Assembly: GCA_016207465.1 (NCBI GenBank)
Contig: JACQPP010000125.1
Coordinates: 1 to 7,239 of the forward strand
Direction of reading: 5' to 3'
Source: Methanobacteriota archaeon
GTDB lineage: Archaea; Halobacteriota; Syntropharchaeia; JACQPP01
Length of the DNA: 7,239 nt
The notes under the pieces were generated by a model. That model was not told where the DNA came from and searched no databases. It saw only the letters and a program-made list of their open reading frames with translations. The stretch's first letter is position 1. Each line of letters begins with the position of its first letter. Shown in pieces: positions 1 to 6,097 of this stretch. The position numbers and the translations under genes were made by a program.

Positions 1-1118
1 AGGTAGCGCTCCACGGGGTATTCCTTGGTGTACCCGATGCCCCCCAGGACCTGGAGGGAGCCGTTGGTGACCTCCACGGCGGCCTCGGTGGCGAAGAACT
101 TGGCCATGGCCGCGAGCTTGGTGGCGGGCTTGCCCTGGTCCACGAGGCGCGCGGCCTGGAGGGTGAGCCCCCGGGCGGCCTCAATCTGGGTGGCCATCTC
201 GGCGATGCGGAAGGAGACCCCCTCGAAGCGGCGGATGGGCTGGTCGAACTGGACCCGCTCCGAGGAATACCGCACGGCAATCTCGAAGGCCCCCCGGGCG
301 TATCCCACGGCCCCGGAGGCGATGCAGACCCGCTCGGTGTCGAGCTCGTCCATGAGGACCTGGAACCCCTGTTTCTCCCCCCCGATGCGGTTGGACACGG
401 GGACCTCCACGTCGGTGAACTCCAGCTGGCTGACGCGGGCCCCCCGCATCCCCATCAGCTCGAAGTCCTTCACCGCGCGGAAGCCCTTCATCCCCTTCTC
501 CACTACGAAGGCACCCATCCCCTGGTGGGGGTGGGCCCGGGGGTCCGTGATGGCGAAGACCAGCACATGGTCGGCCTGGGAGCCGTTGGTGATGAACCGC
601 TTCTTCCCGTTGAGGATGTAGGTGCCGTTCTTCTTCTCGGCGCGGGTCTTCATGCCGGCGGTGTCGCTCCCCGCCTCGGGCTCGGTGATGGCGATGGCCC
701 CGATTTTCTCGGCGGTGAGGAGGGGCTTGACGAACTTCCTGCGCTGCTCGGGGGTGCCGAAGCGGTAGACGGGCATGCCGAAGAGGACGGTGGAGGCGAT
801 GCGGCACATGTCGAGGGCCGCGGAGACGGTGGAGAACTCCTCGGCCACGATGGACTCCAGGGCCACCCCGCGCCCCTGGCCGCCGAACTCCTTGGGGTAG
901 AATCCCCCCATGTAGCCGTCCCTGCCCAGGCGGCGCAGGAGGTCCCGGGGATACTTGTTCTCGCGCTCGATGGCTTCGGCCTCCGGGGCCACCACCCTCT
1001 GCACGTAGTCGTGGACCTCCCCCTGGAAGCGGGCCTCCTCCGGGGTATACCAGAGGCTCCCCGCCGGGGTGTAGGCTGGCTCCCGGGGGCGGCTCCCCTC
1101 CTTGCCCCGCTGTGTCAT
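1..1118 (-). CDS. Acyl-CoA dehydrogenase, C-terminus cut off by the left edge
   Basis: Flavoprotein of the acyl-CoA dehydrogenase family, which makes the alpha,beta double bond in acyl-CoA thioesters and passes electrons to an electron-transfer flavoprotein. Seen: 372 complete codons with the substrate/FAD motif ITEPEAGSD at residues 144-152, a middle beta domain with NGKKRFITNG near 170-179, the helical-domain signature RVQFDQPIRRFEG at 288-300, and LQVLGGIGY at 355-363. The window ends at EYPVERYL, just before the region that usually carries the catalytic glutamate (YEGT in MCAD-type enzymes), so activity cannot be judged. The usual FGxPI is FDQPI here. The first ~25 residues are a polar, proline-rich extension. 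The start is chosen because its ATG overlaps the maoC stop as ATGA, with GGGAGG just upstream. Substrate (fatty acyl, branched acyl or other) is not shown. Family very sure; role inferred from the adjacent hydratase. Confidence 0.95.
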   Translation of the reverse strand, partial: MTQRGKEGSRPREPAYTPAGSLWYTPEEARFQGEVHDYVQRVVAPEAEAIERENKYPRDLLRRLGRDGYMGGFYPKEFGGQGRGVALESIVAEEFSTVSAALDMCRIASTVLFGMPVYRFGTPEQRRKFVKPLLTAEKIGAIAITEPEAGSDTAGMKTRAEKKNGTYILNGKKRFITNGSQADHVLVFAITDPRAHPHQGMGAFVVEKGMKGFRAVKDFELMGMRGARVSQLEFTDVEVPVSNRIGGEKQGFQVLMDELDTERVCIASGAVGYARGAFEIAVRYSSERVQFDQPIRRFEGVSFRIAEMATQIEAARGLTLQAARLVDQGKPATKLAAMAKFFATEAAVEVTNGSLQVLGGIGYTKEYPVERY

Positions 1119-1576
1119 CGCTTCCCTCCCCCGGTTTCTTTGAGTTTGACCATGAATGCGGTGGTCTCCTCGGCCACGGTCTCCCCCTTCTGATTCTTGA
1201 TGAGGGAACGGGTCTTCGCCACTCCCCGCTTGCCGTCGGAGGTCCTGCGCTTCTCCAGGACCTCGGTCTCCACGTGGATGGTGTCCCCGATTCGGACCGG
1301 GGCGGTGAAGCGGAGCCCCTCCATGCCGAGGAAGGCGATGAGGGTGTCCGTGAAGAGCCCCTGGCGCACCTTGAGCCCTGAGGCGATGGAGAGGGTGAGC
1401 ATCCCGTGGGCGATGCGCCCCTTGAACGGCCCCTTCTTCGCATACTCCTCGTCGGTGTGGAGGGGGTGGAAGTCCCCCGACAGCCCGGCGAAGGCGGTGA
1501 TGTCGGCCTCCGTCACCGTGCGGCGGGCGGTGGTGAATTTGTCGCCCACCTTGAGGTCTTCGAAGTAGAGGGCCAT
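1115..1576 (-). CDS. MaoC-type (R)-specific enoyl-CoA hydratase
   Basis: Single hot-dog domain protein of 153 aa, the usual size for MaoC-like hydratases that add water to enoyl-CoA. Seen: the hydratase-2 signature FAGLSGDFHPLHTDEEYA at residues 29-46, with candidate catalytic Asp35 and His40 and the common Asn before Pro replaced by His37; RIAHGML at 54-60; and the strand-rich RFTAPVRIGDTIHVETEV segment at 89-106. The ATG at 1576 gives the typical family start (MALYFEDLKVGDKF). An upstream in-frame TTG at 1603 would add nine unconvincing residues. No Shine-Dalgarno site precedes the ATG, so a leaderless transcript or read-through from upstream is likely. The stop overlaps the acyl-CoA dehydrogenase start by four bases, so the two enzymes are probably made together and act in sequence. 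The hydrated substrate is unknown. Confidence 0.93.
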   Translation of the reverse strand: MALYFEDLKVGDKFTTARRTVTEADITAFAGLSGDFHPLHTDEEYAKKGPFKGRIAHGMLTLSIASGLKVRQGLFTDTLIAFLGMEGLRFTAPVRIGDTIHVETEVLEKRRTSDGKRGVAKTRSLIKNQKGETVAEETTAFMVKLKETGGGKR

Positions 1577-1599
1577 TGGGGGCAGATGGGGGAGTGGAG

Positions 1600-1611
1600 A
1601 CAAAAATGTTA
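1600..1611 (-). promoter_or_regulatory. Possible weak TATA-like or T-tract element before maoC
   Basis: On the minus strand the 42-bp gap between the 46-aa gene and maoC reads AACATTTTTGT in an otherwise GC-rich setting. The T5 run (1602-1606) is centred about 28 bp before the maoC ATG, where the TATA box of a leaderless archaeal transcript would sit. A short T-tract can also act as an archaeal terminator. Either reading would partly separate the biosynthetic genes from the acyl-CoA genes. Weak evidence. Confidence 0.25.
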
Positions 1612-1618
1612 CCGGGGG

Positions 1619-1759
1619 CTACTTCTTCCCCCGCTTGGCCTTCCGGGCCTCGCGGCGCTGGATGTAGGCGTCGAGGCTCCGGGTGTCGCGCTCCAGGGAC
1701 TTGTGGAGAGCCTGTATCTCCTTGAGCCGCTTGAGTCCGTAGCGCTTGTAGTTGGGCAT
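1619..1759 (-). CDS. 46-aa basic hypothetical protein
   Basis: Not recognised. The frame starts at ATG two bases after the ilvB stop (TAA-CC-ATG) and encodes 46 residues ending in TAG. The product starts MPNYKRYGLKRLKEIQ and ends RREARKAKRGKK. It is strongly basic, rich in Lys/Arg with few acidic residues, has no cysteine, signal peptide or membrane segment, and looks largely helical with heptad-like leucines in the first half (L9, L12, L18, L22, L29). The tight spacing after ilvB and normal GC-rich third positions support a real, translationally coupled gene. The tail could bind nucleic acid or an acidic protein surface. It bears no resemblance to the ACT-domain subunit of acetolactate synthase. 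A chance frame cannot be fully excluded at this length. Confidence 0.6.
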   Translation of the reverse strand: MPNYKRYGLKRLKEIQALHKSLERDTRSLDAYIQRREARKAKRGKK

Positions 1760-1761
1760 GG

Positions 1762-3456
1762 TTATCCCGCCAAGTCCATCATCTGGTCAATCCGTCCCCC
1801 CGGTGGGACCATGGGGCTGACGTTCTCCTTGGGGTCGATGTGGACGTCGAGGAGCATGGTCTTGCCTTTCTTCTGGGCCTGGATGGCGTCTTTGAGTGCG
1901 TCTTCGACTTCGTTGTCTTTGGTGACGCGGAGGCCTTCGGCTCCGAAGCCTTCGGCGACCTTGACGAAGTCGGTCTTGCTCTCGGTGAAGGAGGAGCCGC
2001 TGTAGCGCTGTTTGTAGAAGACGTCCTGCCACTGGCGGACCATGCCGAGGTAGTGGTTGTTGAAGATGACGATGGTGATGGGGAGGTGGTCGTCCACGGA
2101 GACGGGGAGGTTCATGCAGGACATGAGGAAGCTGCCGTCGCCGTTGACGTTGATGACGGTCTTGTCGGGGCGGCCGGCCTTGGCCCCCATGGCCGCGGGG
2201 AGGCCGTATCCCATGGCGCCCAGCCCCCCGCTGGTGAGGAATTGGCGGGGCTCGTTGCACTGGTAGAGTTGCATCATCCACATCTGGTGCTGGCCGACGT
2301 CGGTGGTGATGATGGCGTCCGGCGCCACCTGGTTGAGGAGTTCGCAGATGTTTTGGGGCATGACCCCGTTGCCGCTCTTCTTCTTGTAGCCGAGGGGCAT
2401 CTCCTTCTTCCACTGGGCAATCTGCTGGAGCCAAGGGTCGTGGCTGCGGGGGCGGGTCTCGCGGGTGAGCTCGTGGAGTATCTGGCGGGCCTCGCCGACG
2501 ATGGGGATGTGGGCCTGCTTGTTTTTCCCGATTTCGGCGGGGTCCACGTCGATGTGGATGAATTTTGCCTGGGGGGCGAAGTGTTCGGCGAGGCCGACGA
2601 CGCGGTCGTCGAATCGCATTCCGACGCCGATGATCCAGTCGGCCTGCATGATGGTGTGGTTGCCGTATTTGGTCCCGTGCATCCCGGGTTGTCCGAGGAA
2701 GAGGTCGTGGCGCTCGGGGAAGGCCCCTTTGCCCATGAGGGTGGTGATGACGGGGATGTGGTGGGTGGTGGCGAATTCGTGGAGTTCCTTGGAGGCGTTG
2801 GAGGCTATGGCGCCGCCTCCGGCCATGATGAGGGGGCGCTCGGCGGCCTGGAGGGCCTCGGCGGCCTTGCGGATTTGTCCGGGGTGGCCCTTGGTGGTGG
2901 GCTTGAATCCGCGGATGTCCGCTTTCTTGGGGTAGTGGTAGGTGACCTCCTGCTGCTGGACGTCGCGGGGGACGTCAACGAGGACGGGGCCGGGGCGGCC
3001 GTGGGCGGCGATGAAGAAGGCCTCTTTGAGGCTGGAGAGGGCCTCGTCGGGGTTGAGGACGAGCCAGTTGTGTTTGGTGATGGGGAGGGTGATGCCGGTG
3101 ACGTCGCTCTCCTGGAAGGCGTCGAGGCCAATCATGGGGCGGGGGACCTGGCCGGTGATGGCGAGGATGGGGATGGAGTCCATCCAGGCGCTGGCGATGC
3201 CGGTGACGAGGTTGGTGGCCCCGGGGCCGCTGGTGGCGACGCAGACGCCGACCTGGCCGGTGGCGTGGGCGAAGCCGTCGGCCGCAAAACTTGCCCCGCT
3301 CTCGTGGCGCATGAGGTGGTGGGTGATGGGGGAGTCGTAGAGGGCGTCGTAGAAGGGGAGGATGGCCCCGCCGGGGTGGCCGAAGACGTGGGTGACCCCC
3401 TCCTCCTCGTGGAGGGCCCGGACCATGGCGAAGGCCGCCTTCATCTTGTCGCTCAT
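1762..3456 (-). CDS. ilvB: Acetolactate synthase, large (catalytic) subunit
   Basis: ThDP-dependent acetohydroxyacid synthase: condenses two pyruvates to 2-acetolactate (valine/leucine) or pyruvate with 2-oxobutyrate to 2-aceto-2-hydroxybutyrate (isoleucine). Its 564 aa are normal for the family. Seen: N-terminal pyrimidine-binding domain with VFGHPGGAILPFYDAL (24-39) and the cofactor-activating Glu52 in RHESGA; SGPGATN (76-82); QVPRPMIGLDAFQESD (103-118); central domain with RFDDRVVG (281-288); C-terminal domain with GQHQMW (388-393), SGGLGAMGYGLPAA (409-422) and the ThDP/Mg motif starting GDGSF (439-443) and ending NN (466-467). Its ATG overlaps the cimA-like stop (ATGA), indicating coupled translation in one pathway operon. 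No ilvN follows; the next gene is a small basic protein. The catabolic (alsS) type is less likely given the operon and the FAD-domain motifs. Confidence 0.96.
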   Translation of the reverse strand: MSDKMKAAFAMVRALHEEEGVTHVFGHPGGAILPFYDALYDSPITHHLMRHESGASFAADGFAHATGQVGVCVATSGPGATNLVTGIASAWMDSIPILAITGQVPRPMIGLDAFQESDVTGITLPITKHNWLVLNPDEALSSLKEAFFIAAHGRPGPVLVDVPRDVQQQEVTYHYPKKADIRGFKPTTKGHPGQIRKAAEALQAAERPLIMAGGGAIASNASKELHEFATTHHIPVITTLMGKGAFPERHDLFLGQPGMHGTKYGNHTIMQADWIIGVGMRFDDRVVGLAEHFAPQAKFIHIDVDPAEIGKNKQAHIPIVGEARQILHELTRETRPRSHDPWLQQIAQWKKEMPLGYKKKSGNGVMPQNICELLNQVAPDAIITTDVGQHQMWMMQLYQCNEPRQFLTSGGLGAMGYGLPAAMGAKAGRPDKTVINVNGDGSFLMSCMNLPVSVDDHLPITIVIFNNHYLGMVRQWQDVFYKQRYSGSSFTESKTDFVKVAEGFGAEGLRVTKDNEVEDALKDAIQAQKKGKTMLLDVHIDPKENVSPMVPPGGRIDQMMDLAG

Positions 3457-4922
3457 AGCAGTCGGTTGATTCCGGCCAGCACCGCCTCGACGCTGGCCAT
3501 GATGATATCCTCTCTGGCTCCCTGGGCGGTAATAACCTTGTCGCCGCGGGCCATTTTGACGATGACGAGGACCACGGCGTTCGTCCCCCCGGTCACGGAG
3601 TCCACGTGGTATTCCACGAGCTCGATGTCTTTGGCCCCGGCCATGGCCTTTCGGATGGCGTTGATGGCGGCGTCCACGGGGCCCACGCCGGTGGCGGCCT
3701 CGACGACCTCGCGGCCGTTGACTTGGAGGGTGATGCTGGCGGTGGGGGTCATGTGGTTGCCGGAGACCACCGAGAGTTCCTTGAGCTTGACCTTGGGCTC
3801 CGCGCCCACCTGGAGGACGGAGTCGATGATGGCCTTGAGGTCGGCGTCGGTGACCTTGAACCCCTTGTCGCCGAGTTCCTTGACCCGGCGGGTGATTTCG
3901 TCCACCTGCTCGGGGCGGGCCCGGAGGCCCAGCTCCTGGAGGCTGATCTCGATGCCCGCCTTGCCGGTGTGCTTGCCGAAGACGAAGCGGCGGGTGCGCC
4001 CGACGAGCTCGGGGGGGATGGGCTCGTAGGTGGCGGGGTCGGCGCGCATGCCGTGGATGTGGATGCCGGAGCCGTGGGTGAAGGCGTTCTCGCCCACCAC
4101 GGGCTTGGAGAGGCCCACGGGCATCTTGGTGAGGCGGGAGACGAGCTTGGAGACCTCGTAAAGTTTCTCCTTGCGGATGGAGGTGGGGATGCCGTGGAGG
4201 CGCTCGAGGACGAGGACCACCTCCTCGAGGCTGGCGTTGCCCGCCCGCTCCCCGAGGCCGTTGATGGTGACGTGGGCCTGGGCGGCACCGGAGAGGAGGG
4301 CGGCCACCGAGTTGGCGGTGCCGAGGCCGAAGTCGTTGTGGCCGTGGAAGGCCGCCGGGGGGCCGAGGGCCCGGAGGGCCTGGAAGATTTCCTCCACCTT
4401 CCGGGGCTGGAGGACGCCCACGGTGTCGCAGAAGCAGATGCGGTCCACGGGGACCTGGGCAGCGGCCCGGTAGGCGTCGGAGAGGAACTGGAAGTCGGCG
4501 CGGCTGGCGTCCTCGGCGCTGTACTCGACCTGGAGGCCGTGGTCCTTGGCGTAGCGGGCGGCATCAAGGCTGGCCTCGAGGACCTGGGGCCGGGTCTTCT
4601 TGAGCTTCTGGGTGATGTGGAGGTCGGAGAGGGGGACCACCAAGTGGATGGAGTCCACGTCGCAGGAGAGGGCGTGGTCGATGTCGGCCTTCACCGCGCG
4701 GGTGTAGGAGCAGATTTCGGCCCGGAGGCCGGCCTTGGCGATGGCCCGGATGGCGGAGCGCTCCCCGTCGGAGACGGGGGCGGAGCCCGCCTCGATGACG
4801 TCCACCCCGAGGGAGTCGAGGGCGGCGGCGATGGACATCTTGTCGTCGGGGGTCAGGTTGACTCCGGGGGTCTGCTCGCCGTCGCGGAGGGTGGTGTCCA
4901 GGAAGCGAGGCTTGGGGGGCAT
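3453..4922 (-). CDS. cimA: (R)-citramalate synthase / 2-isopropylmalate synthase family enzyme
   Basis: Claisen-type synthase joining acetyl-CoA to a 2-oxo acid. With pyruvate it makes (R)-citramalate for isoleucine; with 2-oxoisovalerate it makes 2-isopropylmalate for leucine. Its 489 aa comprise a TIM barrel with TTLRDGEQTPG (10-20; Arg13 and metal-ligand Asp14), the HxH metal site HGHND (193-197) and NGLGERAGNASLEEVV (221-236), then a hinge with HGSGIHIHG (283-291), and a C-terminal LeuA allosteric dimer domain (about 380-489). From memory, EAGSA, HLVVP, CDTVGV, HNDFG and GERAGNAS match Methanocaldococcus CimA better than its LeuA, so citramalate synthase is preferred; HGSGIHIHG is more LeuA-like. 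The symbol is therefore tentative. The ATG at 4922 is chosen because the protein then begins directly with the barrel; the open frame upstream lacks family similarity and crosses the RAM gene. Its stop overlaps the ilvB start. Confidence 0.88.
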   Translation of the reverse strand: MPPKPRFLDTTLRDGEQTPGVNLTPDDKMSIAAALDSLGVDVIEAGSAPVSDGERSAIRAIAKAGLRAEICSYTRAVKADIDHALSCDVDSIHLVVPLSDLHITQKLKKTRPQVLEASLDAARYAKDHGLQVEYSAEDASRADFQFLSDAYRAAAQVPVDRICFCDTVGVLQPRKVEEIFQALRALGPPAAFHGHNDFGLGTANSVAALLSGAAQAHVTINGLGERAGNASLEEVVLVLERLHGIPTSIRKEKLYEVSKLVSRLTKMPVGLSKPVVGENAFTHGSGIHIHGMRADPATYEPIPPELVGRTRRFVFGKHTGKAGIEISLQELGLRARPEQVDEITRRVKELGDKGFKVTDADLKAIIDSVLQVGAEPKVKLKELSVVSGNHMTPTASITLQVNGREVVEAATGVGPVDAAINAIRKAMAGAKDIELVEYHVDSVTGGTNAVVLVIVKMARGDKVITAQGAREDIIMASVEAVLAGINRLL

Positions 4923-4950
4923 GGTCGAGGGGGTATGGGGGTGGACACCG

Positions 4951-4980
4951 TAATTAAGATTCAGAAGAGCATATACATAG
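4951..4980 (-). promoter_or_regulatory. Promoter region of the cimA-ilvB operon
   Basis: The 88-bp gap 4923-5010 holds an AT-rich island in GC-rich surroundings. On the minus strand it offers two TATA-like boxes, CTATGTATATG (4980-4970) and CTTAATTA (4958-4951). The second is centred about 32 bp before the ATG, giving a very short leader; the first would give a leader of about 25 nt. No Shine-Dalgarno site precedes the ATG, which favours a leaderless or short-leader transcript. This gap separates the biosynthetic operon from the RAM-domain gene. Which box is used cannot be told from sequence alone. Confidence 0.6.
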
Positions 4981-5010
4981 GCCAAGTGGGCCGACTTCCG
5001 GGGGGCGGTT

Positions 5011-5253
5011 TCAGTCGAATTCGGCTTCCACGAGGGTGCGGGTGGTCCAGACGCCCTCGATGTTCTGGATGTCCTGGACAATCTTCTTGGTGGCCCCCTT
5101 GAGGTTCTGGCTGTCGCTGATGACGAGGAAGTCGTATTCCCCGAAGAGGCCGTAGACTTCAGCGTCAATCTTCTTGGCCACCCGCTTGAGCCCCTGGTAG
5201 ACCCGGTTGGCGTGGCCCGCCTCGGCGTTCACGAAAGTGAAGGTCTTAACCAT
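5011..5253 (-). CDS. Stand-alone Lrp/AsnC-type ligand-binding (RAM) domain protein
   Basis: 80-aa protein consisting only of the RAM/AsnC_trans_reg domain, the beta-alpha-beta-beta-alpha-beta module with which Lrp-family regulators bind amino acids and oligomerise. Seen: strand 1 KTFTFVNAEAG (3-13), helix 1 NRVYQGLKRVAKKI (16-29), strand 2 AEVYGLFG then the hallmark GEYDFLV (38-44) for strand 3, helix 2 NLKGATKKIVQDIQ (50-63), and IEGVWTTRTLVEAE (65-78) for the last strand. There is no helix-turn-helix, so it cannot bind DNA by itself; such solo RAM proteins are known in archaea. The ATG at 5253 lies inside the end of the upstream 67-aa gene (8-base overlap) and gives a complete domain; the open frame extends upstream but only as a shadow of that gene. 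It ends 88 bp before the cimA-ilvB operon, which makes amino-acid sensing plausible. The ligand is unknown. Confidence 0.9.
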   Translation of the reverse strand: MVKTFTFVNAEAGHANRVYQGLKRVAKKIDAEVYGLFGEYDFLVISDSQNLKGATKKIVQDIQNIEGVWTTRTLVEAEFD

Positions 5254-5449
5254 GGCGTCTCTTGTGGGTGGCTCTCCGGGGCACAGGGGGGCGGGGGGTC
5301 TCGATTCGCTCGATGCGGATGCGGCCGCTGGTGCGGAGGTGGGCGGAACCCCAGGGGAATTCGAGCCGGTCGAGGTCGATGAGGAGGCCGCCACGGTCGT
5401 CGGTGATGCGGTCGAGCCAGTCCCCGAGGACGCCTTCGAAGCCGAGCAT
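5246..5449 (-). CDS. 67-aa hypothetical protein with the shared 'LDLD-GRI' domain
   Basis: Not recognised as a named family. The ATG lies two bases after the stop of the HhH gene (TAG-CC-ATG) and the stop overlaps the RAM gene start by 8 bases, so it sits inside a coupled cluster. Residues 5-50 begin with an amphipathic helix (EGVLGDWLDRITDD), then a strand around LLIDLDRLEF (22-31, Asp25) and a second strand at SGRIRIERIE (41-50, Gly42-Arg43). The Asp-to-Gly spacing of 17 and the surrounding pattern match the 52-aa and HhH neighbours without gaps. Residues 51-67 form a separate Arg/Pro/His-rich basic tail (TPRPPVPRRATHKRRHG), which lies over the Shine-Dalgarno region and start of the RAM gene. 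No membrane segment, signal peptide or metal motif is seen. It is probably a small cytosolic partner of its paralogues. Confidence 0.72.
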   Translation of the reverse strand: MLGFEGVLGDWLDRITDDRGGLLIDLDRLEFPWGSAHLRTSGRIRIERIETPRPPVPRRATHKRRHG

Positions 5450-5451
5450 GG

Positions 5452-5925
5452 CTACTTGAGAACCTCCACCTTGATGGTGATGCGGCCGGTGGGGCCGCGG
5501 GGCCCCTCGGGGGTCTCGACGGCGTACTGGTCGAGGTCGAGTTCCCAGGTCTGCTCGCCGTTGTCGAGGTTCTTCCAGAGTTCGGTGAGGAATCCCTCGC
5601 GCTCCTCGATGGGGGGCTCCTCGATGGCCTCCTCGACGGCCCGGGCGGTGCGGCGGACCGCCTTCTTGGCCTCGCGGGCGGTGCGGTGGGCGGTCTTCTC
5701 GGCCTCGGTGATGACCCCCTCCACCCCCTTGGCGGCCTTTTCGACCCCGGCCCTGCGGGCATTGTTGATGATGGAGCGGGCGGCGGCCGGGGGGATGGAC
5801 GCCTTCTCGGCGAGTTCCGCGGCCCGGGCCAGGGCCACCTCCTGGAGGGTGCTGTATCCGGCCTGGGCGAGGCGGCGGGCGGTGGAGGCACCGACCCCCT
5901 TGATCTGGGTAAGTTCAGTGGGCAT
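5452..5925 (-). CDS. Helix-hairpin-helix protein with C-terminal 'LDLD-GRI' domain
   Basis: 157-aa three-part protein. Residues 1-57 are a helix-hairpin-helix domain like the N-terminal domain of RadA and similar HhH_5 proteins: LTQIKGVGASTARRLAQAGYS (the IKGVG hairpin at 8-12), then TLQEVALARAAELAEKASIPPAAARSII. Such domains bind DNA backbones non-specifically or mediate protein contacts. Residues 58-103 are a long, Ala/Lys/Arg/Glu-rich helical linker, likely a rod or coiled coil. Residues 109-157 repeat the module seen in both neighbouring small proteins: GFLTELWKNL helix, WELDLDQYAV strand (Asp130), PTGRITIKVEVLK strand (Gly147-Arg148). The ATG at 5925 is 10 bases after the 52-aa gene and gives a complete HhH domain; no Shine-Dalgarno site is visible. 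No RecA-type ATPase motif exists, so it is not a recombinase. The cellular role is unknown; DNA or chromatin association is inference. Confidence 0.88.
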   Translation of the reverse strand: MPTELTQIKGVGASTARRLAQAGYSTLQEVALARAAELAEKASIPPAAARSIINNARRAGVEKAAKGVEGVITEAEKTAHRTAREAKKAVRRTARAVEEAIEEPPIEEREGFLTELWKNLDNGEQTWELDLDQYAVETPEGPRGPTGRITIKVEVLK

Positions 5926-5935
5926 GGTTGTGGGG

Positions 5936-6094
5936 CTACTTCAGGGTGGACATGGAGAGGTTGACGCGGCCGTTGAGGGTGATTCTCCGGTCTCCGAGTT
6001 CCAGCCCCACGTTCTCGAGGTCGAGGGTGAGGGCGGTCTCCTTCCCGGTCACCCTCTCGACGAGGTCACGGAATAGGTCCCCCTGGTTCGCCAT
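5936..6094 (-). CDS. 52-aa hypothetical protein with the shared 'LDLD-GRI' domain
   Basis: Not recognised as a named family. First gene of the four-gene cluster; its ATG at 6094 is preceded by GAGGTGA (6098-6104), a full-strength archaeal Shine-Dalgarno match, and by a TATA-like box about 35 bp upstream. The product is essentially one domain: helix GDLFRDLVERVTG (5-17), strand ALTLDLENVGLEL (21-33, Asp25), turn GDRR, strand ITLNGRVNLSMSTLK (38-52, Gly42-Arg43). Asp25 and Gly42 fall at the same residue numbers in the 67-aa protein. No cysteines, signal peptide or membrane segment. The alternating hydrophobic strands suggest a small beta-hairpin that packs against the helix or oligomerises with its paralogues. 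The strong ribosome site and promoter argue that this is a real gene despite its length. Confidence 0.75.
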   Translation of the reverse strand: MANQGDLFRDLVERVTGKETALTLDLENVGLELGDRRITLNGRVNLSMSTLK

Positions 6095-6097
6095 GGT

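Noticed and set aside
181..1443. Minus-strand open frame of 420 codons across the dehydrogenase and maoC
   Set aside because: Arg/Gly/Pro-rich out-of-frame reading of two genes whose true frames show all family motifs.
1840..4029. Very long plus-strand open frame (729 codons) opposite ilvB and cimA
   Set aside because: Low-complexity Gly/Val/Asp/Glu translation with no domain, antisense to two strongly recognised enzymes; a GC-rich shadow frame.
3606..5102. Plus-strand open frame of 498 codons opposite cimA
   Set aside because: Same kind of Gly/Val/Glu-rich shadow, antisense to a clear enzyme and running into the RAM gene.
3453..5168. 571-codon version of the cimA-like gene
   Set aside because: The extra N-terminus is a shadow of the RAM gene; the family start is the ATG at 4922, behind its own promoter region.
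5011..5394. Longer 127-codon version of the RAM protein
   Set aside because: The added N-terminus is Ser/Pro/Ala-rich shadow of the 67-aa gene and carries no helix-turn-helix.
5246..6094. Gas vesicle GvpA-like proteins, because of the helix then strand pattern with LDRI...ID
   Set aside because: Only a loose pattern; GvpA's conserved strands and second helix are missing, and no gvp genes are nearby.
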